NCBI GenBank assembly: GCA_045598945.1
Contig: JAZRVD010000115.1
Span: 1 to 19,278 of the forward strand
Length of the DNA: 19,278 bases
Source: Colimorpha sp045598945
GTDB lineage: Bacteria; Bacteroidota; Bacteroidia; Bacteroidales; P3
Direction: 5' to 3'
Positions 12,901 through 19,278 of this stretch are shown here, piece by piece. Numbering within the stretch: the stretch's first letter is position 1; each line of letters starts with the position of its first letter. A program made the position numbers and the translations under genes. The notes under the pieces were generated by a model. It saw only the letters and a program-made list of their open reading frames with translations. It had not been told where the DNA came from and made no database searches.

Positions 12901-15900
12901 CGCAGTTTCGATATCACATGGATACAGCCGGGTGGAGACCTTTTGCCTCACCAGCTCATTGTCTCCGACACCGTGGTTACCGATTTCGATGACTGGGCTG
13001 ACCCAAGCAACCCATGCTATGGCTCGCCGTGTGGCAACGGCAATGTATATGTCGAGCTGGATGAAAGCCAAACGTCGTATACTATACCATTAGCTGAACG
13101 TAACTTCAACTACCATGCCTATATTCGTACCAACTGCGGCGAATTTGGAGGTCTCTCCGAGTGGACCTACGCCAGCATGTTCACCCGCGACCTCTTTGAC
13201 TGCGAGTTCGACGGTCAGGGCGAAGGCCAGGAGAACGTAACCTACAGCCATTTGGGCGATATTGTCGAGTTCCTCGGCGGCGGCGAGAATATATGGTATG
13301 TGCCGGTGGTCAACGACCGTCCGTACAGCTACAGCCAGACACTCTTCCTCGCCAACGAAATGCGCGCTGGCGGTATCACCCAGATACAGATAGAAAAAGA
13401 AGACTGGAACAGGGCCTGGAGCCAGAACGACTTCACCATCTACATGGGCTATACCGACAACGAGAACTTCGTGGAGAAAACCAACTGGCAGCTGCCCAAC
13501 ACTCTCAAGAAGGTATATCACGGTACATATTCTACCAACCCTGGCGAGCAGTGGATTACCTTTACCCTCGACAGCACCTTCCGCTACGACGGTCGCCGCA
13601 ACCTGATTGTCGCCATGCAGGACAACGATGGTGTCAAATTAGACCAAGGCTTCCGCTTCAAGGTGCGCAATATGGGCGTAAGCCGCTATATGTATTATTA
13701 TAGTGACGGTACACCATTTGATGTTAATTGTCCAGTTGCCGCTACCGACGACGGCAGTCCAAGCAACTACCGCGTCAACACTCGCTTTATCTATTGCGAT
13801 GAGATAGACCCATGTCCGCAGCCAGACACCCTTATGGCCGAGCTTGGCACTGATCCAACGTCGCAAATCAACAGCTCGTGGCACAGCGTGGTAAGCGACT
13901 ATCCCAATGGCTATGACGTGATAATTACTACCGACGAGCAACAGTCTCCTAACACCTGCGCGGCACAGTTCCTCGAACGCCGCTGGACGGTGGCGGATGG
14001 CAAAACCACGGGCGATACCCTGCTGTATAGCGCCGTACACGACACTCACCTTGACTTCTCCGACCTCAAGCCGGGACAGATGTACCACATCTACATGCGT
14101 GCCAACTGCTCCGACGACCCCGAACTGCCCTATAGCCAGTGGCACCACGTCCAGCTTGAAACGCATCCTCTCTGCTTCCCAGTAGAGAATATGGCTGCCG
14201 ATGTCGAGAGCGGCGATGCTACCGTTACTTGGATCAAGGGACTCTCGTCGCAGGGCAACAACTACGTTTATCGTCTGCTCGAAGAGCCTGCCTTTGCCGA
14301 CACGATGACCATGGCTGGCAATATCGCCCTGCCAATAGGCGGCAACACCTCCAACGTCGCTAAGGGCGAAGTGTCGTCGGCCAGCGTACACCTTTCCGAC
14401 TTGCAGCCCAACCACACCTACTACCTCTATGTAGCCGCCAAGTGCAGCGACGACAACGTCAGCAAGTTCCGCGAATTGACGTTCACCACGTTGCCTGCCT
14501 GCGAAGCTCCTAAGCAGCTCAAGGCCACCAATGTTGAGCCTACGTCGCTCACCTTGCAGTGGAAAGACGTTGCCAACCTACAGCAGTTCCGCAAAGGCTA
14601 TTTCTACGGCTCCGCTGTAGATAGCCAGGTGTCGGTGCGCACCGTGGTGGTCAACCGTGCCGACCTCAACCCGCAGGTTGACCCGGACGACCCGTCGCTC
14701 ACGATACTGAGCTACAACATGTCGGGCCTGCGTAGCGACACAACCTACCATTTCACCGTCTATTCGCTCTGTACCAATATGGGCGAGTATGCCAATTACC
14801 CATCGGCAAGCATCCGCGTCCACACGCTCGATACCGTGGCGGAAATCCTCAGCTACAAGATACGCTGGAACAACCGCGACTATAACGGCGTCATAGACAA
14901 GAAAACCCGTACTATCGACATCTTTACCAACGACTTCGATGTGTCGGTGCTTACCAAAAATCAGGTTTCCTACACCGTGCGTCCTACCAACCACGCCGTG
15001 CTTTTGATGCGTCGTGGAAGCAAGACCTACGAACCCGCCGTGTCGATGCCAAAAGACACCACTATCGACCTGCGCGGCGGCACGCTAATCTACAACGTCA
15101 TTCCAGAATGTGAGCGCTACGCCAAGGAGTGGATAGTGAATATAGTCAATCCTACAGTGGCAGGATGCTGCCAGCATACGGAATATAGCGACGCCTTGTG
15201 GAATATTACAGCTGAGCAGAACAGATACTGGGGCGACTATGTATATCGCGACTCTATAGACCGTGTGTGCGGTACGCACGACAGCCTCATTGTTCTGAAA
15301 CTGGCTGTACGTCAAGCTCCGGCTATCAATATTATCAGCAGTTCGCATTTTGGCAGTACTGCATCAAGCACTATCTCGGTATGTCGGGGCGACACCGTTA
15401 TACTGATGGCTAATGTCGTCGACAGTGCTTTGCTGATAGATACATTGTCTGTTCGCAGCAACGCAACAATGCAGCACTATAGGGTGGGCGACATACTCTG
15501 CACTAACGACTCTATACTCTCGCCAGCGGCGTTCATGGGCAGCGGCTTTACCGCCAAGGGCGTGGTGTATATGGTAAGTACCTATTCGGCAATTACCGCT
15601 GCTCCCGACAGTGTTATCCGCGTGCATGTTGTATCGATGCCAGGCACTGGCACTACCGACGGCGCCACAGATAACAGCTGGTATACTGGCAGCTCCGACG
15701 GCGTAGGCATTGCCAACGCTATCAACTATACGTCGGCATACAATGCTGTGGCAGACACCGCTGGCTATGCTAATACTGCTGCTATACGTGTCGCCGGACA
15801 GGCTGACCTATATCCTGCCGCATATTCTGTTGACTTTGCCAGTGGCTGGTATCTGCCCGCCGCCGGTGAGTTGCACCATCTGATGATGAATATCGACAAG

Positions 15901-18900
15901 GTTAACGCCTCGCTTGCCTATGTTGGACATCCAGTGTTATACAATACTACACATGCTTGGTCGTCGACAATATACAGCCGTGCCAATGCATGGCGTGTGG
16001 CTGCTCGCAATCCTCAGAACAATGTGCCTATGAGCCTGGGTATTGCATCTAAGAACTTTAGCAGCACTATCATGCCAGTGTGCGTGGTGCAGAAGCCTGT
16101 CAACTCTGCCGTTGTCAGCTCTGGCCGCGGACAGATAGGCTCGGTGGTTGACGATGGCTATGGCTTCAAAGGTGTGGTGTTTGGTTACAGTGGCGACAAG
16201 CTTCTTGCTGTTTCGGCAACAGAGTACAGCATCAATTGCAACTGGCATACCGATCTCAACGCTGATTGGAAGAATCGCGGATGGCGTAAGCCTACCGCAG
16301 CTGAGCTTACCATGCTCTATGCTTCAAGCAAACGGGTGGATGACAGCCTTAACGCTATTGGTGGCACGTCGCTTACCAATACGGTATATCATTCAACTAC
16401 CAGGATTTGGGCTGCTAATGAGCAAAATGGCTTGGGCGTATACCGCGACTTCAACACTAATATTAGTAGCACTTCGCAACAGCTTACTGCTAATAAGGGC
16501 GACTGGAGCGGCTATGTGCAGCGTCCTGTGCGCGAGTTCTATTTTGGCGAGCCTCGCAAGGTGGAAAGCATTGGCTCTTACACATGGAGCGACGACTCGC
16601 ACAACCAGTCGATGATGTATGTGGCAGGTGACGAGGCACAGACTATAAGTGTCTCGGCTACCGCTAAGGATGCTGCATCATGCGTCAGCAGCGCTTCGGT
16701 TGTTGTCAATGTGTGCCACACTGCCGAGACAACTATTTCCGTTACCGCTTGCGAACAATACAACTTTTTAGGCAAAATCTATACTCTTTCGGCATCGGCA
16801 GTTGATACCGTTGCTGCTGCTTCGGGCTGCGATAGTATCATTCATCTCAGTCTAACTATCAAAAATAAGAAATATGGTGAGGAGCATCGTACCATACCTG
16901 TTGACTCGTTGCCGTATCACTATATCGTCGACGGTGTAGATTATGAATTCTTGACCGACACAGGATATGTACGAACCTATAGTGCCGCCTCGCTTGGCAC
17001 ACCGTGCGACAGCGTGGTCAATATCACTCTCTCAACATATCCCGACAATCTGCACGTTATCAACTGTCCAAGCGACCCGTTGATTACAGAGTGGGATATC
17101 GACACCCTCTGCGTGTCTGCCCGTACTGTAGCACCGCAGGTGCAGCCTTTGGTGGGCGACCTCGATGGCGACGGTAAGGCAGAGATAGTGTGCTGGTCGG
17201 GCTCCGACATGGAGATAACGTCGGGCGAGAAATACCACCAGCAGACGCAGGGCGTCAAAACATTGATGATATACAAGGTCGTCGACTCTTCCTTGCAGCT
17301 GCAACGCTCGTTTACTATCGACGGAGTGGCTGACGCCAACGGCTCTACGCCTTACGGCTTGGTACGTCTGCATGACGGTCAGCCGATAATAGTGGTGGCA
17401 AAACGTCAGAGTTTCGACTATATCAAGGGCTTCACGCAGGCTACTCTCTTGGCTTATCGCCCCGATGGCACGTTGCTGTGGGAGAGCGACTGCTATGCCG
17501 ACGACCAAAGCTCTACGGCTCTTGGCAAGAATACTCAAAGCACGCTTGGCTTTGTTGACTTTAACGGCGACGGATATCCTGAGATATACATCCGCGACCG
17601 CGTATTCGATGCTGCAACAGGTCGCCTGTTGGTTGACATCTCTAAACTTACTGCCTTCGACAACGTCAACAATAATATGGGTGCTTCGTGGGCTTACAGT
17701 ACCAACTACTTCACTGGCTATAATCTTGAACAGCAGTACAACGGCTTTATCTCTGTGCCATTTGTTGCCGATGTGATGGGTACAGGACATCCGCAACTGC
17801 TACTTGGACCTAAAGTCTTCGAGATTAACATAGTCAACAGGCATGGTACGCTGGGCAATACTGCTAAACAGGTAGGTATGGCCAGAATTCCTACCGTGTC
17901 TGAATACGACGGTCATGCTCAGGTTGCTGACTTTAATTTTGACGGCAGACTCGATGTGCTTATTACTACCCGTATATCTCACGACAATAGCTCTAAGCTC
18001 TATGCATATATATGGGATATAAAGAACCAAGCCATTAATATGGTAATGTCCAGCCACACAGTGCTGGAACTCGATGTGGACGGGGCTGGCAAGAGCATGC
18101 CTCTAATTGCCGATATCAACAACGATGGAAAGTTAGAGGTGGTAATGCAGGCAAAGACTACGACATACGGCAGCAACAGCTTGATGGTCTATTCTGTCGA
18201 CATTGCAACGCACAGCTTTATCCCATTGTGGCAGGCTCCTACTACCGATGCTTCGTACAGCAACAGCGCCACGGCGTTCGACTTCAACTTAGATAGCATC
18301 TACGAGGTGATAACCGCCGGCAACAACAAGTTGCTGATACTTAACGGCGCCGACGGCTCGGTGATAGAAAGCTTCGACCTCTGCGAGCCTACTACTATGA
18401 CATATCCTATTGTGGCTGACCTCAATGGCGACGGCATGGCAGAGATATTGGTTGCCGACTCAGTGTCGAGTATCACTGATTTGCAACGTGGCAGACTGCG
18501 TGTGTTCTATTCGCCATCTAATAGCTGGGCAAATACTCGCCCGGTGTGGAACCAGTTTATGTACAACGCTACCAATGTCAACGACAACCTCTCTATTCCT
18601 GCTAATTTGGTGAGCAACGCTGTTGCCATCGAGGGACCTGAGGTGCCTGCCGTTGTACGTCGGCCTTATAATTCGTTCTTGGCACAGGTGCCTAAGTACG
18701 ACCAGTATGGCCGTACCTTCAAGTATGCTCCAGATATCGAGATAGCTTCGTTTGTTGATGAGGACACCACCTTTGTGGGCGACTCTATGTATGTGAGAGT
18801 GCGCTATTGCAATGTTGGCGACAGTGTGTTGCCAGCTCCTTATTACATCACGTCTTATCGCGACAGCATTAGTGAGACTGCCGTTATCGTTGTCGATACC

Positions 18901-19278
18901 GTCAACAGACCTATACATGCTGGCAAGTGCGACTCGGTAACAGTGCCTATCTATGTGGGCAGACTTTGCTACATGCGCAATGTCGTTAACAATGCCGACA
19001 CCAGCGTGGAGTGCCAGCTGCCTCGACCTGTGTTTAACAACGACTTTAGCCTCATCTTCTCTGTCAACAATCACGGCGATGGTGTGGCTCAGCAAGGCAC
19101 CGGCAATGTCAGCGAGTGCGACACTACCAACAACCAGGATTCTGTTAAGGTAAATGTCTCGAAATACAACACTACCGGCGAAGAGCATATAGACTTCTGC
19201 GCTTCGCACAACGAGTATGTATGGCACGAGTGCAAGCACTTTGACCGCGAAGCATTGCTTGCCGCTGGCACATTCTAC
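1..19278 (+). CDS. Giant multidomain secreted surface protein, internal fragment (both ends missing)
   Basis: Frame +1 is open for all 6,426 codons, and its translation is coherent throughout: repeated FN3 domains, jelly-roll domains, DUF5018-like domains, two Lcl/DUF1566-like domains, an FG-GAP-like propeller and a CARDB-like domain. Neither the start nor the stop is visible, so the signal peptide and the C-terminal sorting domain lie outside the window. The FN3 and jelly-roll content and the regularly placed cysteines indicate an extracytoplasmic protein; the short G-C-D-S repeats and the closing domain order resemble T9SS cargo of Bacteroidota (family knowledge). A role as adhesin or glycan/protein-binding surface arm is inferred. 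No catalytic domain was recognised in this part. No transmembrane segment was noticed. Codon use is GC-rich (AAC, TAC, GAC, ACC, CGC) in the first 11.8 kb and more AT-rich in several later parts. The reading frame is certain; the function is not. Confidence 0.95.
901..1851 (+). repeat. Module 2: FN3 + jelly-roll domain
   Basis: FN3 at 901-1176 (Cys at 904, RLTW core, ITGLQAGVEYEFAVSC, exit TTIC). Jelly roll at 1189-1851 (LPYVENFDQY, MPTCW, IRFSHRDF, IGYMTNPND, VIAFRW, closing LDSIIVE). The GYMTNPND strand recurs in several modules and helps to fix the repeat register. Confidence 0.85.
1852..2925 (+). repeat. Module 3: FN3 + long jelly-roll domain
   Basis: FN3 at 1852-2127 with a textbook NTEYDFYVRSYC strand and exit RTSC. 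The jelly roll (2161-2925, about 255 residues) is the longest in the window. It opens VPFFEDFDWY, has VPQCW, AVLPKF and VGYMP, and ends IENVQVD. Its extra length lies between VPQCW and AVLPKF, and again around the VGYMP strand. Confidence 0.83.
2926..3876 (+). repeat. Module 4: FN3 with insert + jelly-roll domain
   Basis: The FN3 part (2926-3315, 130 residues) exceeds the usual 90 because of loop insertions around residues 40-75 and after the YDIYVKTCC strand. Exit is QAPC. The jelly roll (3328-3876) has LPYTMDFED, MPACW, ALPKF, IRFDYRHE, LGYMTDPTD, YIAFRNN and IDNITV. Confidence 0.83.
3877..4827 (+). repeat. Module 5: FN3 with insert + jelly-roll domain
   Basis: FN3 at 3877-4236 is about 120 residues, with a roughly 30-residue insert rich in Tyr, Asp and Arg before the LKANTDYMFYVRSQC strand. 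Jelly roll at 4249-4827: LPYFEDFEAY, LPYCW, IWLPNF, VGYVD, LAFRVY and IDNVAVE. It ends EKAGD rather than in Cys, which coincides with the cysteine-free FN3 that follows. Confidence 0.83.
4828..5769 (+). repeat. Module 6: cysteine-free FN3 + atypical jelly-roll domain
   Basis: FN3 at 4828-5163 keeps the fold signature (TLSW, ITGLNPNTEYDFYLRNY) but has none of the three usual cysteines: entry LKRP, strand F ending NYR, exit TASAP. The jelly roll (5170-5769) opens LPWDENFDSY, lacks LPxCW (IPDWFF instead) and has two cysteines of its own at 5278 and 5383. It closes LDNFHVE. Confidence 0.82.
5770..6639 (+). repeat. Module 7: FN3 + jelly-roll domain
   Basis: FN3 at 5770-6054 (CRPP entry, TMTW core, YYFRVRALC, exit ATVC). 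Jelly roll at 6070-6639 (VPYVNYFDSY, MPDCWSFP, AVLPAF, LKFNYRH, VGVVTNPGD, YIAFRM, FIDNIEV). It ends QHRERP without the usual Cys before the next FN3. Confidence 0.84.
6640..7617 (+). repeat. Module 8: cysteine-poor long FN3 + variant jelly-roll subfamily
   Basis: The FN3 part (6640-7047) is about 136 residues with a long mid insert. It lacks the entry and strand-F cysteines (RERP; VRAIYG), keeps the exit RTC, and has one extra Cys in the insert. The jelly roll (7048-7617) is a different subfamily: it opens VEDFEGDVSQW, carries NRWYIGAPG and LYVSNDGGATNQY, and closes SVDNIQMC. WYIG and SNDGG are familiar from other Bacteroidales surface-protein beta-sandwiches. Composition here is less GC-rich than in the preceding modules. 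Confidence 0.8.
7618..8526 (+). repeat. Module 9: FN3 + jelly-roll domain
   Basis: FN3 at 7618-7950 (CAAPKDL entry, RLVW core, LEYGPEGFAQG loop, IDGLTSSSRYTVYLYSHC, exit STGC). Jelly roll at 7963-8526 (LPYYESFDNY, VPNCW, AVLPAF, LSFYYRS, VGYTTNPEDP, RIAIQY, IDNLSV). Confidence 0.85.
8527..9531 (+). repeat. Module 10: FN3 + jelly-roll domain
   Basis: FN3 at 8527-8811 (CYNV entry, TVAW core, LYKVEVWADC, exit RAGC). Jelly roll at 8824-9531, about 236 residues: LPYSEDFESY, LPACWQFP, AVLPNFELP, a longer middle with IGYIV, then PEGARIAIRY and VDNVKVY. The GARIAI strand is shared with module 9. Confidence 0.84.
9532..10434 (+). repeat. Module 11: FN3 + jelly-roll domain
   Basis: A compact FN3 at 9532-9801 (CRKPEGM entry, RVSW core, TLYDFRLQPYC, exit RTPC). 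Jelly roll at 9817-10434 (LPYYEDYDYY, a diverged TAQCV in place of LPxCW, LKIDYKF, LGYVSS, YAAIRYYY, VDNIEI). Confidence 0.83.
10435..11358 (+). repeat. Module 12: FN3 + jelly-roll domain
   Basis: FN3 at 10435-10719 (CLPVGNF entry, IDW core, IEYGPKGFNQGSG loop, EYDIYVTTQC, exit RAPC). The GPKGF loop matches GPEGF of module 9 and GPAGF of module 6. Jelly roll at 10732-11358 (LPYTEDFDAY, MPPCWVFP, AVMPLM, VSFKYK, WGVVSDPND, LAFRVR, VDSILV). Confidence 0.84.
11359..12231 (+). repeat. Module 13: FN3 with insert + short AT-rich jelly-roll domain
   Basis: FN3 at 11359-11751, about 131 residues, with a D/R/Y-rich mid insert before IRGLIPNTAYDVAVVAHC; exit RTKC. The jelly roll (11764-12231, 156 residues) is the shortest of the thirteen: LPYIEDFDSY, SSCWKVG, AIMPEF, RVRFYART, then LDNVVV. 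It drops in GC and uses AGA arginine codons and AT-ending codons, unlike the modules upstream. Confidence 0.83.
12232..12534 (+). repeat. FN3 domain 14
   Basis: CQRPTDF entry, AIVSL core strand, LTAVTAYTAALRAVC strand F. It exits in TTRN with no cysteine, and it is also not followed by a jelly roll with LPxCW, which fits the disulfide rule seen in the modules. AT-rich like the preceding jelly roll. Confidence 0.75.
12535..12858 (+). other. DUF5018-like beta domain (first copy)
   Basis: It reads IVSFSV, then NAEIDHVNHTIHVNVRPGTP, then NFIVLAEDNSVNQPW and LLTVTEVPC. This is the order seen in DUF5018-type secreted beta domains of Bacteroidota: an I-x-SF strand, an ID...TI.V.V strand, and an AEDxSV..W.vTV ending. 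The function of that family is unknown; a structural spacer is inferred. The family name is from memory and not searched. Confidence 0.55.
12859..13203 (+). repeat. FN3 domain 15
   Basis: CLQPSEI entry, DITW core, FNYHAYIRTNC strand F, SEWTYASMFT last strand, exit DLFDC. A loop of about 25 residues between strands C and E carries a second pair of nearby cysteines (PCYGSPC). Confidence 0.75.
13204..13812 (+). other. Beta-sandwich domain of a different type (YSYSQ...YDGRRNLIVAM)
   Basis: About 200 residues with PYSYSQTLFLANEM, GGITQIQIE, FTIYMGYTDNENF, WITFTLDSTFRYDG and NLIVAMQDNDG. The same order (YSYSQ, then IYMGhT, then W..i.LD..F.YDG..NLvv.v.D) recurs in secreted Bacteroidales proteins, by recollection. 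It replaces the LPYxEDFD jelly roll after FN3 15, so it may be a ligand-binding or spacing domain. No Pfam name is assigned. Confidence 0.6.
13813..14172 (+). repeat. FN3 domain 16
   Basis: CPQPDTL entry, NSSW core, LKPGQMYHIYMRANC strand F, SQWHHVQLET last strand. It abuts the next FN3, whose entry cysteine serves as its exit. Confidence 0.75.
14173..14499 (+). repeat. FN3 domain 17
   Basis: CFPVENM entry, TVTW core, LSDLQPNHTYYLYVAAKC strand F, LTFTTLPAC exit. Directly adjoining FN3 on both sides, with no jelly roll between. Confidence 0.78.
14500..14829 (+). repeat. FN3 domain 18
   Basis: CEAPKQLKATNVEPTSLTLQW is a near-consensus FN3 start. Strand F is TYHFTVYSLC and the last strand IRVHTL has no exit cysteine. 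This is the last recognisable FN3 in the window. Confidence 0.78.
14830..15150 (+). other. DUF5018-like beta domain (second copy)
   Basis: ILSYKIRWNN, YNGVIDKKTRTIDIFTND and EWIVNIVN repeat the strand order of the first copy at 12535-12858 (I.SF/SY, then ID...TI, then a W.v.i ending). Sequence similarity is low, so this is a pattern-level call. Confidence 0.45.
15151..15312 (+). repeat. Short cysteine repeat of the G-C-D-S type, copy 1
   Basis: A central aromatic (ALWNI), a GDYVYRDSI strand and CGTHDSLIVLKLAV at the end. This matches the layout 'xWxGxxYxxS...GCDSxxxLxLxV' that is common in tandem in T9SS-exported Bacteroidota proteins. Function unknown; likely a stalk element. Confidence 0.5.
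15313..15477 (+). other. N-terminal half of a split Ig/PKD-like domain
   Basis: The strand STISVCRGDTVILMA is the usual 'VCxGDxVxLxA' opening of Ig/PKD-like domains, but the 'sYtWsdG...' half does not follow here. It appears about 1.1 kb downstream at 16564, after two Lcl-like domains. Confidence 0.45.
15478..16098 (+). other. Lcl / DUF1566-like domain, copy 1
   Basis: Opens YRVGDILCTNDSILSPA and AKGVVYMV, then has GWYLPAAGELHHL at 15844-15882, an AWSSTIYSRANAWRV strand and IMPVCVV at the end. These are the landmarks of DUF1566 / Lcl C-terminal-type domains: GDIL..d.s..SPA, GVVfyV, GWyLPsagEl, WSSTe, and r.v in the last strand. The domain is thought to be lectin-like; binding here is inferred only. 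Confidence 0.7.
16105..16563 (+). other. Lcl / DUF1566-like domain, copy 2
   Basis: GFKGVVFGY, GWRKPTAAELTMLYASS at 16279 onward, VYHSTTRIWAANEQNG and the closing VQRPVREF are the same landmarks as in copy 1, including the typical 'vRPVR' end. It is shorter (about 150 residues) and lacks the GDIL...SPA opening. Probably an ancient tandem duplication; identity to copy 1 is low. Confidence 0.68.
16564..16725 (+). other. C-terminal half of a split Ig/PKD-like domain
   Basis: SYTWSDDSHNQSMMYVAGDE, then TISVSATAKDAASC and SVVVNVCHT. This is the normal second half (strands C-G) of a PKD/Ig-like domain, whose opening strand is found at 15313-15477. Confidence 0.45.
16726..16860 (+). repeat. Short cysteine repeat of the G-C-D-S type, copy 2
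   Basis: TTISVTACEQYNFLGKIYT, then ASGCDSIIHLSLTI. This is the best match to the consensus: Cys, aromatic, G.xYT, GCDS, LxLTI. About 45 residues. Confidence 0.7.
16861..17040 (+). repeat. Short cysteine repeat of the G-C-D-S type, copy 3 (diverged)
   Basis: HRTIPVDSLPYHYIVDG, YEFLTDTGYV, then TPCDSVVNITLSTY. The first Cys is replaced (VDSLPY), and GCDS has become PCDS. Followed by a linker (17041-17148) with two cysteines that leads into the propeller. Confidence 0.6.
17149..18510 (+). other. FG-GAP / VCBS-like beta-propeller
   Basis: Eight spaced motifs of the 'v.Dl[DN]gDG..Ei' type. Canonical, with a D-x-[DN]-x-D-G calcium-binding pattern: 17149 (LVGDLDGDGKAEI), 17548 (GFVDFNGDGYPEI), 17920 (QVADFNFDGRLDV), 18103 (LIADINNDGKLEV), 18409 (IVADLNGDGMAEI). 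Degenerate: 17356 (GLVRLHDGQPIIVVA), 17761 (FVADVMGTGHPQL), 18271 (TAFDFNLDSIYEV). The spacing of 45-70 residues fits one per blade; a 7- or 8-bladed propeller is inferred. Such propellers bind ligands or partners at the cell surface and use calcium for stability. Confidence 0.85.
18538..18726 (+). other. Conserved post-propeller linker (VWNQ...RPYNSFLAQ)
   Basis: RPVWNQFMYNATNVNDNLSIP and RPYNSFLAQVPKYDQYGRT. By recollection the same 'VWNQ.mYn...vN.dL.iP ... RPyN.fl.Q....dq.G' block follows FG-GAP propellers in many T9SS type-B cargo proteins of Bacteroidota. Its function is unknown. Confidence 0.55.
18727..19158 (+). other. CARDB-like beta domain
   Basis: APDIEIASFV, then GDSMYVRVRYCNVGDSVLPAPYYI, a cysteine-containing second half (HAGKCDSVTVPIYV), and SVNNHGDGVAQQ followed by ECDTTNNQDSVKV. 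This is the outline of CARDB/DUF11-like domains (D....S..., GDsv.v.v...N.G, ...E.d.tNN..s..v). It links the propeller to the C-terminal repeats. Confidence 0.55.
19180..19278 (+). repeat. Short cysteine repeat, copy 4 (cut by window end)
   Basis: HIDFCASHNEYVWHECKHFDREALLAAGTFY begins like the C-x-x-x-x-x-y-W / Y..sG.Y part of the G-C-D-S repeat. Its GCDS half would lie beyond base 19278. Its presence here suggests the protein continues with further repeats and then a sorting domain. Confidence 0.55.

Noticed and set aside
18062..18100. Possible nucleotide-binding P-loop around VDGAGKS
   Set aside because: The segment lies between propeller blades and precedes a canonical FG-GAP motif; GAGKS without a GxxxxGK[ST] frame and NTPase context is a chance resemblance.
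1..19278. DNA-level tandem repeat or CRISPR-like array
   Set aside because: The repetition is at protein level with strong divergence between modules; no regularly spaced identical DNA repeats were seen.

Overview
The whole window is the inside of one giant gene. Reading frame +1 is open from base 1 to base 19278: 6,426 codons with no stop. No start codon or stop codon of this gene lies in the window, so both ends run off. No intergenic DNA, promoter, terminator, RNA gene, mobile element or CRISPR array was found. The protein fragment alone would be about 700 kDa. It is a secreted, repetitive, cysteine-containing multidomain surface protein of the kind made by Bacteroidota. Bacteroidales is the best guess, from the domain types, the tandem repeats resembling those of type IX secretion (T9SS) cargo, and the moderately high GC of the repeat region. 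This assignment is inferred from domain style alone.

Layout. (1) Bases 1-12231 hold thirteen tandem modules of about 290-360 residues. Each is a fibronectin type III-like (FN3) domain followed by a jelly-roll domain of the MAM / Cleaved_Adhesin / 'choice-of-anchor J' kind. The jelly rolls begin LPYxEDFDxY, carry an LPxCW motif, and end IDNVxVE. The eighth jelly roll is a different subfamily. (2) Bases 12232-15150 hold five more FN3 domains interspersed with two DUF5018-like beta domains and one different beta-sandwich domain. (3) Bases 15151-17040 hold short cysteine repeats (G-C-D-S type) and two tandem DUF1566/Lcl-like domains that appear to be inserted in an Ig/PKD-like domain. (4) Bases 17149-18510 encode an FG-GAP/VCBS beta-propeller with eight recognisable motifs. 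(5) Bases 18538-19278 hold a conserved linker, a CARDB-like domain and the start of another cysteine repeat, cut by the window end. This order suggests that the true C-terminus, probably a T9SS sorting domain, lies not far downstream.

The likely job is cell-surface or extracellular adhesion, glycan or protein binding: a long arm of FN3 and jelly-roll modules with a propeller and lectin-like domains near the anchored end. The most informative internal signal is the cysteine pattern. Among the FN3 domains whose both positions are visible, the N-terminal cysteine and the strand-F cysteine are either both present (15) or both absent (2), never one alone. A second pair, linking the FN3 exit to the LPxCW motif of the next jelly roll, behaves the same way in the twelve standard modules. 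This supports a regular ladder of disulfides. All long reading frames in other frames and on the minus strand are shadows of this one gene.
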